From: M30B19 sp041741535
Lineage (GTDB): Bacteria > Planctomycetota > Planctomycetia > Pirellulales > Pirellulaceae
Reading direction: 5' to 3'
DNA: 64,000 nt
Assembly: GCA_041741535.1 (NCBI GenBank)
Contig: JBGSJV010000066.1
Coordinates: 32,951 to 96,950 of the forward strand
The position numbers and the translations under genes were made by a program. Shown here piece after piece: positions 35,178 to 44,084 of this stretch (its first letter is position 1; each line of letters begins with the position of its first letter). Below the pieces are notes generated by a model, which ran no database searches, had not been told where the DNA came from, and saw nothing but the letters and a program-made list of their open reading frames with translations.

Positions 35178-36389
35178 ATGATGGTGGGACTTGATCGACA
35201 GCCGGTTTCCAATGCTACAGGGCCTCGTAGCGCGGTGGCTCAGTTACAGCATCGCTGGCAATTCCTGACTCGCCGCTTGCAAACTCTCCAGCGCGATGGG
35301 CATGACGAGCCGACCCTGGCCCAGGCCAAATGGCACTTGTACTGTGCCAGCTATCACAGCGGAGCCCTGCCGTCCGCCGAACCGCCGGTCGATTCGGCCG
35401 CGTTCCATGCGGGAGCCCAGAAGAGTTCCGATGGTGCGTCGGCGTGGAACGACGACATGTCGGCCGACGTTCAACAGTCGATCCGTCGGAACTTGATCGA
35501 GGCGGACAACTTACTGGATGAGTTCTCGGGGCGAGCTGCCGAAACGGTCGACGCGTTGCTGTACGATTTTGATGGCGACGGCGAGGCCGAAGTTCGGTTG
35601 GCGAATTCACAACTGATGGCGTGGTTGGCCCCGGCCGCCGGGGGACAATTGTTCGGGCTCGATGCGCGGTCCGTCGGTCAAAATGTGCTGGCCAGTGGAC
35701 TGCCGAGTTTTCTCGAGTACTTCTGGTACCCGCAGATTCAATCGGGCGAAGTGCAAGACTTCTTGAACCGAGCGGACCATAGCTTTGCCAATCGAAGCTA
35801 TCACGGAAAATTGCGTCAGGGCCAGGGCCGCATGCAAATTCTCCTGCAACAACAGGCCACGGTCCATGACCTTCCGCTACGAGTTTCCAAAGCACTGACC
35901 ATGCTGGATTGTAGCGACGAATTGGAGATCACGTACTTGATTGAAGGTTTGCCGGAAGGCGTGTTGTTGAATTTTGGTTCGCTGTGGCATTGGGCGGGAA
36001 TTGGCTCGGATGTCACCAATCGCTTTGTACACGACTTGGCCGGGCATCGGCTGGGTTCGTGCCAACGACCTTTGTATCTGCCTCAATCGTCGGGGGTCGG
36101 CTTGTGCGATGTTTGGTCGGGGATCGACCTGCAACTGAAAACGCCGAGTGTTTGTCGCTTGGTTGTCAGTCCCACGCCACATTCACGCACGTTAGTACAG
36201 GGCCCGAGCACCACTTCGAGCACGAGCACAACGTCGAGCACGACGCCGACGACACCGTCGAGCACCGCGCCATACTTGGCGGTGATGCCACATTGGATCG
36301 TTTCGGGCGACGCGCAAGGCCGCTGGAGCACCAAGTTTAGTTTGCGGGTGGACCCGACTCCGACCGACATTCGGAAATCGCGGACATGA
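35178..36389 (+). CDS. GH57-type C-terminal fragment (DUF1925/DUF1926-like) without catalytic domain
   Basis: 403 aa from ATG 35178 (GGAGG 6 nt upstream; ATG 35160 is also in frame). The region LLYDFDGDGEAEVRLANSQL followed by MAWLAPAAGGQLFGLDAR strongly recalls DUF1926, the beta-rich C-terminal domain of GH57 amylase/4-alpha-glucanotransferases, and the preceding AKWHLYCASYHSG..RRNLIEADNLL recalls DUF1925. The catalytic GH57 barrel that should precede them is absent. A Ser/Thr-only stretch (SSTSTTSSTTPTTPSST) near residue 350 looks like an expansion in a loop. It overlaps the HTTM gene by 4 bp. Probably a carbohydrate-binding or vestigial protein. Confidence 0.7.
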   Translation: MMVGLDRQPVSNATGPRSAVAQLQHRWQFLTRRLQTLQRDGHDEPTLAQAKWHLYCASYHSGALPSAEPPVDSAAFHAGAQKSSDGASAWNDDMSADVQQSIRRNLIEADNLLDEFSGRAAETVDALLYDFDGDGEAEVRLANSQLMAWLAPAAGGQLFGLDARSVGQNVLASGLPSFLEYFWYPQIQSGEVQDFLNRADHSFANRSYHGKLRQGQGRMQILLQQQATVHDLPLRVSKALTMLDCSDELEITYLIEGLPEGVLLNFGSLWHWAGIGSDVTNRFVHDLAGHRLGSCQRPLYLPQSSGVGLCDVWSGIDLQLKTPSVCRLVVSPTPHSRTLVQGPSTTSSTSTTSSTTPTTPSSTAPYLAVMPHWIVSGDAQGRWSTKFSLRVDPTPTDIRKSRT

Positions 36390-38185
36390 TGCAGGCGAGC
36401 TTGACCAGGTTTCGCAATGCGTTTGCGATTGATTTGGAGGTCCTGGCGATCTTTCGCCTGCTCTTGGCATTGATTGTGATTTGGGGACTGGTGGGGCGAG
36501 TCCAGGTCCGAGACTACTTGTACCCGTCGGAGGCCTCGTCCGCGAAGTCGGTCGTCGACCAGCAGGGCATCGAGGAGCAGGGCATCGAGGAACAGGACGT
36601 CGACGCGCGGGCCGCAGAAGATCGCTCGTTATTCTCCAATCGCGAGTCACGATCGGTGTGGTCGCCTTGGCATTGGTCCTTGTTGTGGTTGGACCAAATC
36701 GCGGAGCAGACCAACTTGACGTTGATGCATGTCCAGCACGTGGCGCCGGTGCCAACGGCAGCGGAGCCCGACCACAGGCCGCCGGTGCCGGTGTTTCATG
36801 CTTGGCACGAACCGTGGCAACGGATGACGGATTTCTTGGGCGGTCGATTCTGGTTTGACATGGTGATTGGAATCGGAATCGCCAGTGCCATTTTGTTTGG
36901 GCTTGGATTGTTTACCAAGACGTCCAACGTGTTGTTGTGGATCGTCGTGGTTTCGGTGCAACATCGCATGCCGCTGTTCAACTCCGGCGCCGATTCGCTG
37001 GAGCGATTGTTTTTGTTTTGGATGTTGTTTTTGCCGGCGGGGGCGGTGTTCAGTTTGGATGCGTGGTGGTTTCCTCGGCAGGGGTTTTGGCGCAAGCGGA
37101 TCAATCAGACCCAGTCGCAAAGGTACCAGAGCCAGTTGCTCAACGGGCAACTGCCGGCCCGCAGCCACGCGATCTGCAATTGGGCGACAGCGGCGATCCT
37201 ATTGCAACTGATCACGATCTATTGGTACTCGGCATTGGAGAAATGGAACGCGGATTGGTGGACGGGTTCGGCCGTCGAAAGTGCTCTGCAATGGAGTTTT
37301 ATCACGAAGCCATTAGCGACGCAGTGGTTGACGCAGCCATGGTTGTTGCGGCTCGTGACGTGGAGCGTGTTGGTGATGGAGTTGTTGTGTCCGTTGTTGG
37401 TCTTTTGCCCCGGCCTGTTTGGTTGGACACGACGGGCTACGACTTACTTTTTCTTGTTGATGCATTTGGGAATCGCAGCCACGTTGACGATTGGTACGTT
37501 TTCGGCGATTTGCGCGGCGGGTTGGTTGTTGTTCTGCGCGTGGCCGTGGGGTCCGTCGGGCGGATGGAGCAATCTTTGGCGCGACCGGCGCGATCAAGCT
37601 CGGGAGTTGGAGGAGCGGCTACCAAGTTCCAGTCGTGCGAGCGCGACCGCGGTCGAGTGGTTGGTCGTGATCCTGTTTTCGTTAATGGTGTGGTGGAACT
37701 TGTCGCACGCGTCCCTGTTGGCGAAGTGGGTCAAGTTTCCTCACTCGCTGTATCCGGTCGTTTGCCAATTGGGACTTGATCCCAACTTTCCGATGTTCGG
37801 TCGAGTCCCTCGCCACAACTATGGTTGGGTGCATCGCGTGGAATTGGAGTCGGGCGCGTCGTTTGATCTACGTCGAGAATTGCCGTCACCGTTGAACGTG
37901 TCGAACCAAATAGAAACGTGGTCCGAGCCCCACGGCGTGTATTTGTGGCGCCAGCTGCATGTCAACTTGTTATACTTGGAATTGCAGCAAAGCGATTTTG
38001 TTCAGTCGGTACGCGAACGATTGCATTATCTGGAACATGCCACATGGCAAGAAAAGGCACGGGCAGCAGGGCAATGGTCTCCACAGGAGATCGACACGGC
38101 GTATTCGATGTTGCTATTGATCGATCAAGATACGGGTGAAGACGCCACCGAGAACGACGCGGGTTGGGGCTTCACCGATTTGTAA
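36386..38185 (+). CDS. HTTM domain membrane protein
   Basis: 599 aa with about eight membrane helices. The HTTM (horizontally transferred transmembrane, vitamin-K-carboxylase-like) pattern is clear: FDMVIGIGIASAILFGLGLF, NSGADSLERLFLFWMLFLP, ITIYWYSALEKWNADWWTG and ATTYFFLLMHLGIAATLTIG. A hydrophilic C-terminal segment of about 170 residues follows. Near residues 50-65 there is a small repeat (QQGIEEQGIEEQD). The start overlaps the GH57-tail gene (ATGA). Function of bacterial HTTM proteins is unknown; a second one is at 52099. Confidence 0.88.
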   Translation: MMQASLTRFRNAFAIDLEVLAIFRLLLALIVIWGLVGRVQVRDYLYPSEASSAKSVVDQQGIEEQGIEEQDVDARAAEDRSLFSNRESRSVWSPWHWSLLWLDQIAEQTNLTLMHVQHVAPVPTAAEPDHRPPVPVFHAWHEPWQRMTDFLGGRFWFDMVIGIGIASAILFGLGLFTKTSNVLLWIVVVSVQHRMPLFNSGADSLERLFLFWMLFLPAGAVFSLDAWWFPRQGFWRKRINQTQSQRYQSQLLNGQLPARSHAICNWATAAILLQLITIYWYSALEKWNADWWTGSAVESALQWSFITKPLATQWLTQPWLLRLVTWSVLVMELLCPLLVFCPGLFGWTRRATTYFFLLMHLGIAATLTIGTFSAICAAGWLLFCAWPWGPSGGWSNLWRDRRDQARELEERLPSSSRASATAVEWLVVILFSLMVWWNLSHASLLAKWVKFPHSLYPVVCQLGLDPNFPMFGRVPRHNYGWVHRVELESGASFDLRRELPSPLNVSNQIETWSEPHGVYLWRQLHVNLLYLELQQSDFVQSVRERLHYLEHATWQEKARAAGQWSPQEIDTAYSMLLLIDQDTGEDATENDAGWGFTDL

Positions 38186-38212
38186 ACGCGGAACTGGGAA
38201 AGTGTTTTCATA

Positions 38213-39133
38213 GTGACCGATATCAGTGTTGCGTTTTTGGGCCCTGCTCACACGTATAGTCATCTGGCAGCCCAAACGGTCCAGCCGGACGGTGCGCTGC
38301 ATCTGCCTTGCGACACGATCGACCAAGTGTTCGCCGCGATTGAGACCCGCCAGGCTCGTTGTGGGCTGGTGCCTCTGTTCAACACCAGCAGCGGGTTGGT
38401 CAGTGATTCGGTGGTGGCCATCGTACGGCGTCTATCAGCTTTGTCGTCTGCCGGTCCTGTGGACGCTCGCGAGTTGTCAGCAGTTCCGATTCGGCCGACG
38501 GCTCAGCTGTGTATTTCCGCATCGATGGTTGTCGCGATCGAGCATTGTTTGGTCAGTTGGGGTACGTTGGACTCGATTCTCGTGGTCTCGAGCAAACAGC
38601 AGGCCTTGGAGCAATGTCGGCATTGGCTGGACCAACATTTGCCAGATGCCCAACGAGTGGCCACCGATAGTTCGGCGGCGGCCCTGCACGAGTTGCAGCG
38701 TCATCCGGAACACGCGGCGATTGTGAGTCGTCCCGCGTCGCGATCTTTGGCCGCGCCGCTGTGTCTGGTGGCGATTCAAGATCAGGTGGAAAACGCGACC
38801 GAGTTTGTCGTCGTGCAATTGGATGCTGATCCCAAACCAGTTTTGGACTTGTCGCTTCAGGGAGTGACTCGCGACCGGTTCGAATACCTGATTGCTGAAG
38901 TAGATGCGGAAGGGCGGGAGACCCTATGGCAGCCCACCCAGAATCACGCCGAGTCGTTGGGTCCGTGGAGCGGGTGTTTGTCGCGCGCGGGCGTCTGGTA
39001 TGAAGCCCGCAAGCGTCCGCTGGCGCGGATGTTGAATCCGCACCAACCGTGGACGGGTGAGCTGGCTAGTTCGTGTGACCCGGCCGCATCGAAGTCAGCG
39101 CCACATCGCGTTTGGCGTTTGGGGATTGGGTAG
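38213..39133 (+). CDS. Prephenate dehydratase-like protein (divergent)
   Basis: 306 aa from GTG 38213, the only plausible start after the upstream stop. The prephenate dehydratase fold is visible: FLGPAHTYSHLAAQ, GLVPLFNTSSGLVSDSVV, IEHCLVSWG, SSKQQALEQCRHWLDQHLPD, DSSAAALHEL, and IQDQVENATEFVVVQL. The substrate-site TRF is replaced by TEF, and the highly conserved ENS by FNTSS, so catalysis is doubtful. There is little similarity to an ACT regulatory domain in the last 90 residues, though RFEYLIAEVDAEGRETLWQP may be a degenerate one. It may have been recruited for another function. Confidence 0.75.
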   Translation: MTDISVAFLGPAHTYSHLAAQTVQPDGALHLPCDTIDQVFAAIETRQARCGLVPLFNTSSGLVSDSVVAIVRRLSALSSAGPVDARELSAVPIRPTAQLCISASMVVAIEHCLVSWGTLDSILVVSSKQQALEQCRHWLDQHLPDAQRVATDSSAAALHELQRHPEHAAIVSRPASRSLAAPLCLVAIQDQVENATEFVVVQLDADPKPVLDLSLQGVTRDRFEYLIAEVDAEGRETLWQPTQNHAESLGPWSGCLSRAGVWYEARKRPLARMLNPHQPWTGELASSCDPAASKSAPHRVWRLGIG

Positions 39134-39271
39134 CCGTCAGGTTTTCAGCGGGTCCGCAACAGGCTTTTTCCCAAAACGTGTTAGGCCAGGGGCAGACCGT
39201 TTCGAGAGCAGGCAACAACTTGGACAAAACAGACATGACCAGAGAGGGTCAAACCGCGTTTTGGGCAACGC

Positions 39272-40486
39272 CTAGTACTTTCGAGGCGTGACCCGGCCTT
39301 GGACTCGAACGGGCAAGCCTTGGATGCGCAGGAAGCCTTCGGCATCGTCTTGATTGTACGAGCCGCCACCTTCCATGGTCGCGATGCCTTCATCGTACAA
39401 GCTGTTGGGGCTGTGCCGTGAATCCAGAATCACGTTGCCTTTGTACAGTTGCAACGTGACGGAGCCGGTAACGACTTTTTGGGCTTGGTGGATAAACGCC
39501 AGCAACGCGTCCATCTTGGCGGCGTACCAGAATCCGTAGTAGACCATTTCGGCGACGACCGGAGACAGCTGATCGCGGAGGTGCATCAAGTCGCGGTCCA
39601 TCGTCAATTGTTCGACGTAGCGGTGAGCGTCGTAGAGTAGGGTCATGCCCGGAGCCTCGTAGACGCCGCGGCTCTTCATGCCTACGAAGCGATTCTCGAC
39701 CATGTCGATGCGACCCACCCCGTTCCGCCCGCCAATTTGGTTCAGGGTTTGTACGATTTGCAATGGCGAGAGGGTTTGGCCGTTGACGGCGACCGGAACG
39801 CCGGATTGGAAATCGATCGTGACTTTTTCGGCTTGATCGGGAGCCGCTTGGGGCGAAACACCCATGCCGAACTCGACGGTTTCGACGCCATTTTTGGTCA
39901 GATCTTCGAGCGAGCCGGCTTCATAACTGATGTGCAAGCAGTTTTCGTCACTGCTGTAGGGTTTGGAAACGGACGCCTTCACGGGGATGTTTTTGGCGGC
40001 GCAGTAGGCAATCATTTCGGTGCGGCCAGGAAAGGCCTTACGGAACTCGGGCATCCGCCACGGAGCGATCAGTTTGACGTCGGGATTCAACGCTTCGGCG
40101 GCCAATTGAAAGCGGCATTGATCGTTGCCTTTGCCGGTGGCCCCGTGCGCGTAGGCGTCGGCGTGGACTTCACGGGCGACTTGCAAGCAGACCTTGGAGA
40201 TAATTGGCCGAGCGATACTGGTGCCCAGCAAATAAATGCCTTCGTATTTGGCCTGCCATTGCAGACAGGGAAACGCAAAGTCGCGGACCATCTCTTCGCG
40301 AGCGTCGACGATTTGTGCCGAGGCGGCGCCGATGTCATGGGCCTTTTTTAGGATGGCGGCGCGATCCTCGCAGGGTTGTCCCAAGTCGACATAGACCGCA
40401 TGGACTTCATAGCCCTTGTCCATCAGCCAACCGAGGATCACCGAAGTATCCAAACCACCAGAATAGGCCAACACGCAGCTGGGCAT
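39272..40486 (-). CDS. argG: Argininosuccinate synthase
   Basis: 404 aa, full length. The ATP pyrophosphatase P-loop AYSGGLDTS is at residues 7-15, followed by HGATGKGNDQCRFQLA, APWRMPEF, and NRFVGMKSRGVYEAPGMTLL, all diagnostic of ArgG. It joins citrulline and aspartate to make argininosuccinate in arginine biosynthesis. It is a single gene here, with no other arg genes in the window. No signal for an ArgR site was looked for beyond the upstream 100 bp, where none is obvious. Confidence 0.97.
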   Translation of the reverse strand: MPSCVLAYSGGLDTSVILGWLMDKGYEVHAVYVDLGQPCEDRAAILKKAHDIGAASAQIVDAREEMVRDFAFPCLQWQAKYEGIYLLGTSIARPIISKVCLQVAREVHADAYAHGATGKGNDQCRFQLAAEALNPDVKLIAPWRMPEFRKAFPGRTEMIAYCAAKNIPVKASVSKPYSSDENCLHISYEAGSLEDLTKNGVETVEFGMGVSPQAAPDQAEKVTIDFQSGVPVAVNGQTLSPLQIVQTLNQIGGRNGVGRIDMVENRFVGMKSRGVYEAPGMTLLYDAHRYVEQLTMDRDLMHLRDQLSPVVAEMVYYGFWYAAKMDALLAFIHQAQKVVTGSVTLQLYKGNVILDSRHSPNSLYDEGIATMEGGGSYNQDDAEGFLRIQGLPVRVQGRVTPRKY

Positions 40487-40623
40487 TTGCTAAAAACTCC
40501 GCAGAAAATGTCAAAAGGGCATGCCTTGATTGGCAATTTGCCACACGAACTCGAGGTTCAGACGCTCAGTGCCATTGCCCACTGGCCGTACGACGGCTGT
40601 TCGGCGGATAAGCTACCAGAGAA

Positions 40624-41208
40624 TTACCGCTTTTGAACAGCCGACTTCCGCATGAAGAGAAAGCTGGAAATGCTCAGCAACAGGCCCGCGCCCGTCACGA
40701 TCCCAAAGGCGAGGAGATAGCGTTCGATCTCTTCGACTTCGTTCAAGAGTACTCGCGTCCGGAAAGGTTTCCATTCACCCAAGTTGGATTTTAAGCCTTC
40801 ACGCCATTCGTTCCACAGTTGATCCACGGACAGCTGCGAGGTGACGGCTTCGAAGCGACTAAAATCGCCGAAATCGGGAAATTTTCCGTCTTCGAACTGG
40901 TTGGCCAACCGAGCCAACTCGGCCGTAGGAGTGCGGTAACTGTTGTACGACATCGCCAAGCCAGCAACACCAACGATCAGCAGTAGAAAACCGGTGGCGA
41001 ACAGGATGCCGCTTTCCGGCCCCCAAACCGCCTTGGATCGAACTTGAGGAACTGTTGCGGCGATGGGTGGAAGGGCGCGAATCGCCCCCAACTTCGGCGC
41101 TTTCGTTTCGTGGCCACAATGGGGGCACGCCACCGCGCGGCCCGCCATGGTGACCGAAATCGGGATTGTTTGGCCGCAGTTTTCGCAGGGCAGTTGGTAT
41201 TGGCTCAT
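40624..41208 (-). CDS. Zinc-ribbon membrane protein, unknown
   Basis: 194 aa. The N-terminus has CENCGQTIPISVTMAGRAVA and then CPHCG, a four-cysteine zinc ribbon typical of planctomycete envelope proteins. Two membrane helices follow (about 66-88, GILFATGFLLLIVGVAGLAM, and 165-185, YLLAFGIVTGAGLLLSISSF), with a charged loop of about 75 residues between them. I do not know a function. The preceding argG stop-start arrangement suggests a separate transcript. Confidence 0.7.
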   Translation of the reverse strand: MSQYQLPCENCGQTIPISVTMAGRAVACPHCGHETKAPKLGAIRALPPIAATVPQVRSKAVWGPESGILFATGFLLLIVGVAGLAMSYNSYRTPTAELARLANQFEDGKFPDFGDFSRFEAVTSQLSVDQLWNEWREGLKSNLGEWKPFRTRVLLNEVEEIERYLLAFGIVTGAGLLLSISSFLFMRKSAVQKR

Positions 41209-41545
41209 GGCAATTAGTTTACTCGATCCGCAAATCGTTTACAGGGTTCGTTTGGCCACGCCTAAGTAACAGCGAAGTGCTGGCATACCAAGTGTCAAGT
41301 TGGTCGAGTTGCGATTTCAATGGAACTCGCCCATTCCCTCCGTCTTAACGGCTGGATAATGAGATTTCACTTGCTAAAATGACACCCAACGCTTGTTCGC
41401 ATCAAGAACACCACTCGGTCGCCAACGAGTGCTTGCTTGGGGGCCGGAACACCCCACTTGTTCTTCCTGCGGCGTCATTTTGGTTTGGCACGAAACAATC
41501 ATTTAAAATTTGGGCCTATTGGCAAGGTCGGCCACGGGCAATTTT
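41209..41545. other. Intergenic, nothing recognised
   Basis: No gene or RNA element recognised before the first 102-bp inverted-repeat element. Confidence 0.45.
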
Positions 41546-41647
41546 AGGCTCTGTCCCAAAAGGGGTCTAACCCTTGGGATGGCATGTGAAAATTTCGGAC
41601 AATAAGGCATGACCGAAGAGGATCAGCCTCCTTTTGAGACGGAGCCT
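41546..41647 (-). mobile_element. 102-bp MITE, copy B (inverted)
   Basis: Termini AGGCTCTGTCCCAAAAGG and CCTTTTGAGACGGAGCCT are imperfect inverted repeats. The reverse complement of the whole element aligns with the copy at 46772-46873 over its length, including the centre (CGGTCATGCCTT, ACATGCC, CCCAAGGGT). Both copies are 102 nt. No open frame inside. Confidence 0.85.
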
Positions 41648-42305
41648 CGTCGATTGGGGGAAGTTGGCTGAATTTTCGATGCTGGGTACCAATGTCTGAT
41701 TTTGGCTAGGTTCGTTGAGCTTGCGTGCAAAGTTGACGGGTAAGCTTGGTCCCAAGCATTGTCCAACAAGGGGAGACCCTTTGGTAGGCGTGCCAATAAC
41801 GGAGGACGAAGCCGAGAAGCAGAGGTGCGTGACAGAGGTGCGTGACAGAGGTGCGTGACACTGGCTTTTGAGCCATGAGCTAAGGCGACCAAGTTGTTTG
41901 AGGCAAGCAACAGGAATTCGGATGGAAAATTTAACCCATTTTGTGCGAACTTCCGTTTGAGTCGGAGCGTAGTGTCAGGGACGGCATGTGATGTGGATTT
42001 CTGATGATTTGGCACTGGTCATTTACTAGGCGTTGAATCATTGTGGTTAGGTCAACAGAGAACTGGCAATAATTACCCACCCCCTCCAGATGTTGGTATT
42101 CGGCAAAGCTAACGCAGTCGTAATTTTTTTCCAAAAGTTGCGAACCGCCAATCAATTGCTAATTGTGTGATAAGCTTAGCGATAGTTGTGCCGACATGCG
42201 TTGGACTCCGCGACGACTTTGGTTGCCGCAGTGAAACCAAAGCACGGAGAGGGGCGGAGCGGTAATGGGTGTGGATAGCAAGAACAAAAAGACGGGAGCT
42301 GGGCT
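41648..42305. other. Intergenic spacer with a 13-bp triplicate
   Basis: Includes AGAGGTGCGTGAC repeated three times in tandem at 41821-41859. No gene recognised; the region ends at the rpoD leader. Confidence 0.5.
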
Positions 42306-42343
42306 CGCGAGTGTTTGGAAACTCGCGCTCTTGGCAAGATAAT
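42306..42343 (+). promoter_or_regulatory. rpoD leader hairpin and possible promoter
   Basis: CGCGAGT (42306-42312) and ACTCGCG (42321-42327) form a stem with an 8-nt loop. TTGGAA at 42315 and GATAAT at 42338, 17 nt apart, could be a promoter, but it would leave a leader of only about 10 nt before the TTG start, so either reading is uncertain. Confidence 0.35.
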
Positions 42344-42360
42344 TTTTAGGAGTACCGAAC

Positions 42361-43923
42361 TTGTACGATACGTTGTTGGACGAATTTGAAGACGACGGAA
42401 CACGAATTCGCATCGACGTCACTCCTTTTGATGACAGTGTCGCCGATGTCGATGTGGATGACACGGAACTTGCGGCCGAGGATAACACTCCGGCCGAAGA
42501 GTTGGCGTACGTCAATCCAGACAAGCTGTTGGAAGGATTTGAGGACGACGAAACTTGGTCGGATGACCCGGTGCGAATGTACTTGACGCAAATGGGTGAG
42601 ATTCCCTTGCTGACGCGTCAACAAGAAATCACCCTTGCCAAGCGGATCGAAGTATCCCGCCGGCAATTTCGGACCCGATTGTTGGAAAACGACTTTGTGA
42701 TCCAATCGGCGTACACCATTCTCAAGCGGGTTCATGAAGGTGAATTGCCGTTTGACCGAACGATCCAGGTCTCGGTGACGGATCGGTTGGAGAAGGACCA
42801 GATCTTGGGCCGCTTGCCTAGGAACTTGAAGACCATCGAAATCCTCTTGAAAAAGAACCGACACGATTTCATTACCGCGTTGAACCGCCGTCAGCCGGAA
42901 GCCAAGCGCCGACAAGCGTGGCGATCGTTGTCGCGTCGACGCCGCCGAGCCGTCCGCTTGATCGAAGAACTAGGGCTCCGAACCCAACGCGTCGAAAGCA
43001 TGATCGGACCGATCGAACAGTTCGCCAAACGCGTGAACGAGTTGGTCGCAAAGATTCGCCAATCGAAGAAGGACCGTCGCCCGGTTGCGGAGCGTTTGCC
43101 ACAGCTCCGCGAGTACCGCAACATCATGTTGACGATGCAGGAGACGGTGACCAGCCTCAATAGCCGGATCGCTTACATCCGCGAAGTTTACAGCGAATAC
43201 CAACAGGCCAAGCGAGAATTGTCCGAAGGCAACTTGCGGTTGGTCGTGTCGATCGCCAAGAAATATCGCAACCGAGGCTTGAGCTTTTTGGACTTGATCC
43301 AAGAAGGTAATGCCGGGTTAATGCGAGCCGTCGATAAGTTCGAATACCGCCGCGGTTTCAAGTTCTGCACCTATGCGACTTGGTGGATTCGCCAAGCCAT
43401 CACCCGCGCGGTCGCCGACCAAAGTCGGACGATCCGGATTCCCGTTCACATGGTGGAAACCATGTCGCGAGTTCGGGCCGTGTCGCGGAAGTTGTTGCAA
43501 GAACTGGGACGCGAGCCTTCGATCGAAGAAGTTGCTCGTCGGGCCGAAGTCACTGTCGATGAAGCTCGTCGCGTACTGGCCATGAATCGCTATCCCATCA
43601 GTTTGGATCGTCCGGTAGGCAACAGCGAAGACAGCCAATTTGGCGATTTGCTGCCCGATGGTTCGGTCCTCCCTCCGGCAACCAATGCGGCTCAGGAAAT
43701 GCTCCGCGGTCGTATCGATCGGGTCTTGAAGAGCCTGTCCTATCGCGAGCGTGAGATCATCAAGCTGCGTTACGGCTTGGGTGATGGCTACAGCTACACC
43801 CTGGAAGAAGTAGGCCACATCTTCAAGGTGACCCGCGAACGCATTCGGCAAATCGAAGCCAAGGCCGTTCGCAAGCTGCAACAACCAAGTCGCAGCCAAG
43901 ATCTGGTCGGCTTCTTGGACTAA
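42361..43923 (+). CDS. rpoD: RNA polymerase primary sigma factor (RpoD-type)
   Basis: 520 aa from a TTG start at 42361, with TAGGAG 8 nt upstream. Region 1.2 (DDPVRMYLTQMGEIPLLTRQ), a long insertion, region 2 (AKRELSEGNLRLVVSIAKKY, FLDLIQEGNAGLMRAVDKFE, KFCTYATWWIRQAITRAVAD), region 3 and region 4 (SYREREIIKLRYGLGDGY, LEEVGHIFKVTRERIRQIEA) are all present and complete. Region 2.4/4.2 residues match the housekeeping sigma, so it directs transcription from TTGACA/TATAAT promoters like those seen above. The N-terminus is very acidic (region 1.1-like, short). A strong hairpin follows the stop. Confidence 0.96.
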   Translation: MYDTLLDEFEDDGTRIRIDVTPFDDSVADVDVDDTELAAEDNTPAEELAYVNPDKLLEGFEDDETWSDDPVRMYLTQMGEIPLLTRQQEITLAKRIEVSRRQFRTRLLENDFVIQSAYTILKRVHEGELPFDRTIQVSVTDRLEKDQILGRLPRNLKTIEILLKKNRHDFITALNRRQPEAKRRQAWRSLSRRRRRAVRLIEELGLRTQRVESMIGPIEQFAKRVNELVAKIRQSKKDRRPVAERLPQLREYRNIMLTMQETVTSLNSRIAYIREVYSEYQQAKRELSEGNLRLVVSIAKKYRNRGLSFLDLIQEGNAGLMRAVDKFEYRRGFKFCTYATWWIRQAITRAVADQSRTIRIPVHMVETMSRVRAVSRKLLQELGREPSIEEVARRAEVTVDEARRVLAMNRYPISLDRPVGNSEDSQFGDLLPDGSVLPPATNAAQEMLRGRIDRVLKSLSYREREIIKLRYGLGDGYSYTLEEVGHIFKVTRERIRQIEAKAVRKLQQPSRSQDLVGFLD

Positions 43924-43959
43924 CCAGCCCAAGGTCAATTAACCAGCTGACGAACTTAC

Positions 43960-43992
43960 CAAGGACGCGGAAGAATTTCTTCCGCGTCCTTG
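43960..43992 (+). terminator. Inverted-repeat terminator after rpoD
   Basis: CAAGGACGCGGAAGAA and TTCTTCCGCGTCCTTG pair over 16 bp around a tiny loop. Only a weak T-tract (TTCATTTG) follows, so it may work with other factors; it also lies 93 bp before the 3' end of the convergent propeller gene. Confidence 0.75.
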
Positions 43993-44084
43993 TTCATTTG
44001 CTGTTTAAATTAAAAACCCACGCCGTGGCGATGCTTCGCTGTCCGGGTGGTCATTCGGAGCTCGTCGCCGCCCCGCTTGGCGCT

